Below, in pieces: positions 63,910-64,000 of a stretch of 64,000 nt of DNA. The stretch comes from Gliomastix tumulicola (lineage: Eukaryota; Ascomycota; Sordariomycetes; Hypocreales; Bionectriaceae): assembly GCA_001599755.1 (NCBI GenBank), contig BCHX01000007.1, forward strand, positions 1,798,001-1,862,000, read 5' to 3'. Position numbers and translations under genes: made by a program. The stretch's first letter is position 1. Each line of letters opens with the position of its first letter. A model generated the notes under the pieces. That model was not told where the DNA came from. It worked only from the letters and a program-made list of their open reading frames with translations, and made no database searches.

Positions 63910-64000
63910 GATGGCGGGCTTGTGCGGTACGCTGACTGGATTGTGGTGGCGGGAGTATCGTCGGATGCGATGCGACAGAGAGCGAGGGATAAGGGTCGGC

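Noticed and set aside
1..64000. CRISPR arrays, operons, rRNA genes, intact transposons or NRPS/PKS genes
   Set aside because: None found; no spaced direct repeats, no transposase or megasynthase motifs, and gene structure is eukaryotic.

Overview
The window is nuclear DNA of a filamentous ascomycete, most likely a Sordariomycete. Genes carry short spliceosomal introns (about 50-110 bp, GT...AG, many with CTGAC or CTAAC branch sites). The proteins are those of a Pezizomycotina genome: a DUF3433 protein, a DIM-5/Clr4 H3K9 methyltransferase, a STAND NTPase with ankyrin repeats, a fungal tRNA ligase and class II aldolase. Genes are monocistronic on both strands. A poly-G tract with N bases near 35.3 kb shows this is draft assembly.

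Layout. 0-8 kb: a DUF3433 membrane protein (cut by the window edge), an MFS transporter with a 15-nt micro-exon, and a sphingoid-base kinase. 8.5-12 kb: a decayed island holding an aldehyde-dehydrogenase-like relic and two truncated MFS transporters that meet tail to tail. 12.5-25.9 kb: housekeeping genes, namely the NatA auxiliary subunit (NAA15), a MIX23/CCDC58 homologue, a KES1/OSH4-type oxysterol-binding protein, fructose-bisphosphate aldolase, BCS1 and a TIGR02452 (microbial-type PARG) protein. 26.4-31.5 kb: a PCI-like protein, a BTB protein and an SRPK-like kinase; the last two each carry an in-frame TAG in front of coding-looking C-terminal sequence. 33-39.4 kb: a GPI-type cell-surface protein, a small membrane protein, an unknown Cys-containing protein, the DIM-5 homologue and a GNAT acetyltransferase. 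40.5-50.3 kb: a UBTD-like ubiquitin-fold protein with predicted lipid anchor, COPI beta (SEC26), Mago nashi and GID4/VID24. 50.7-64 kb: TRM11, RPP40, an ankyrin protein, a large STAND NTPase, tRNA ligase TRL1 and a Tic20/DUF4870-like membrane protein.

How the genes relate. Most are unrelated neighbours. Two themes stand out. First, three tRNA-maturation genes (TRM11, RNase P subunit p40, tRNA ligase) lie within 12 kb, with a STAND NTPase between the last two. Second, several genes show in-frame TAG codons or frame breaks; the TAGs are compatible with CpA-to-TpA transitions, the signature of repeat-induced point mutation, and the window itself encodes the H3K9 methyltransferase that acts downstream of RIP in Neurospora. 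Both links are inference. I found no convincing tRNA or rRNA gene, intact transposon, biosynthetic cluster or CRISPR array. The best candidates for something new are the two genes with conserved-looking sequence after TAG, the STAND protein in its RNA-processing neighbourhood, and the possible dual-start tRNA ligase.
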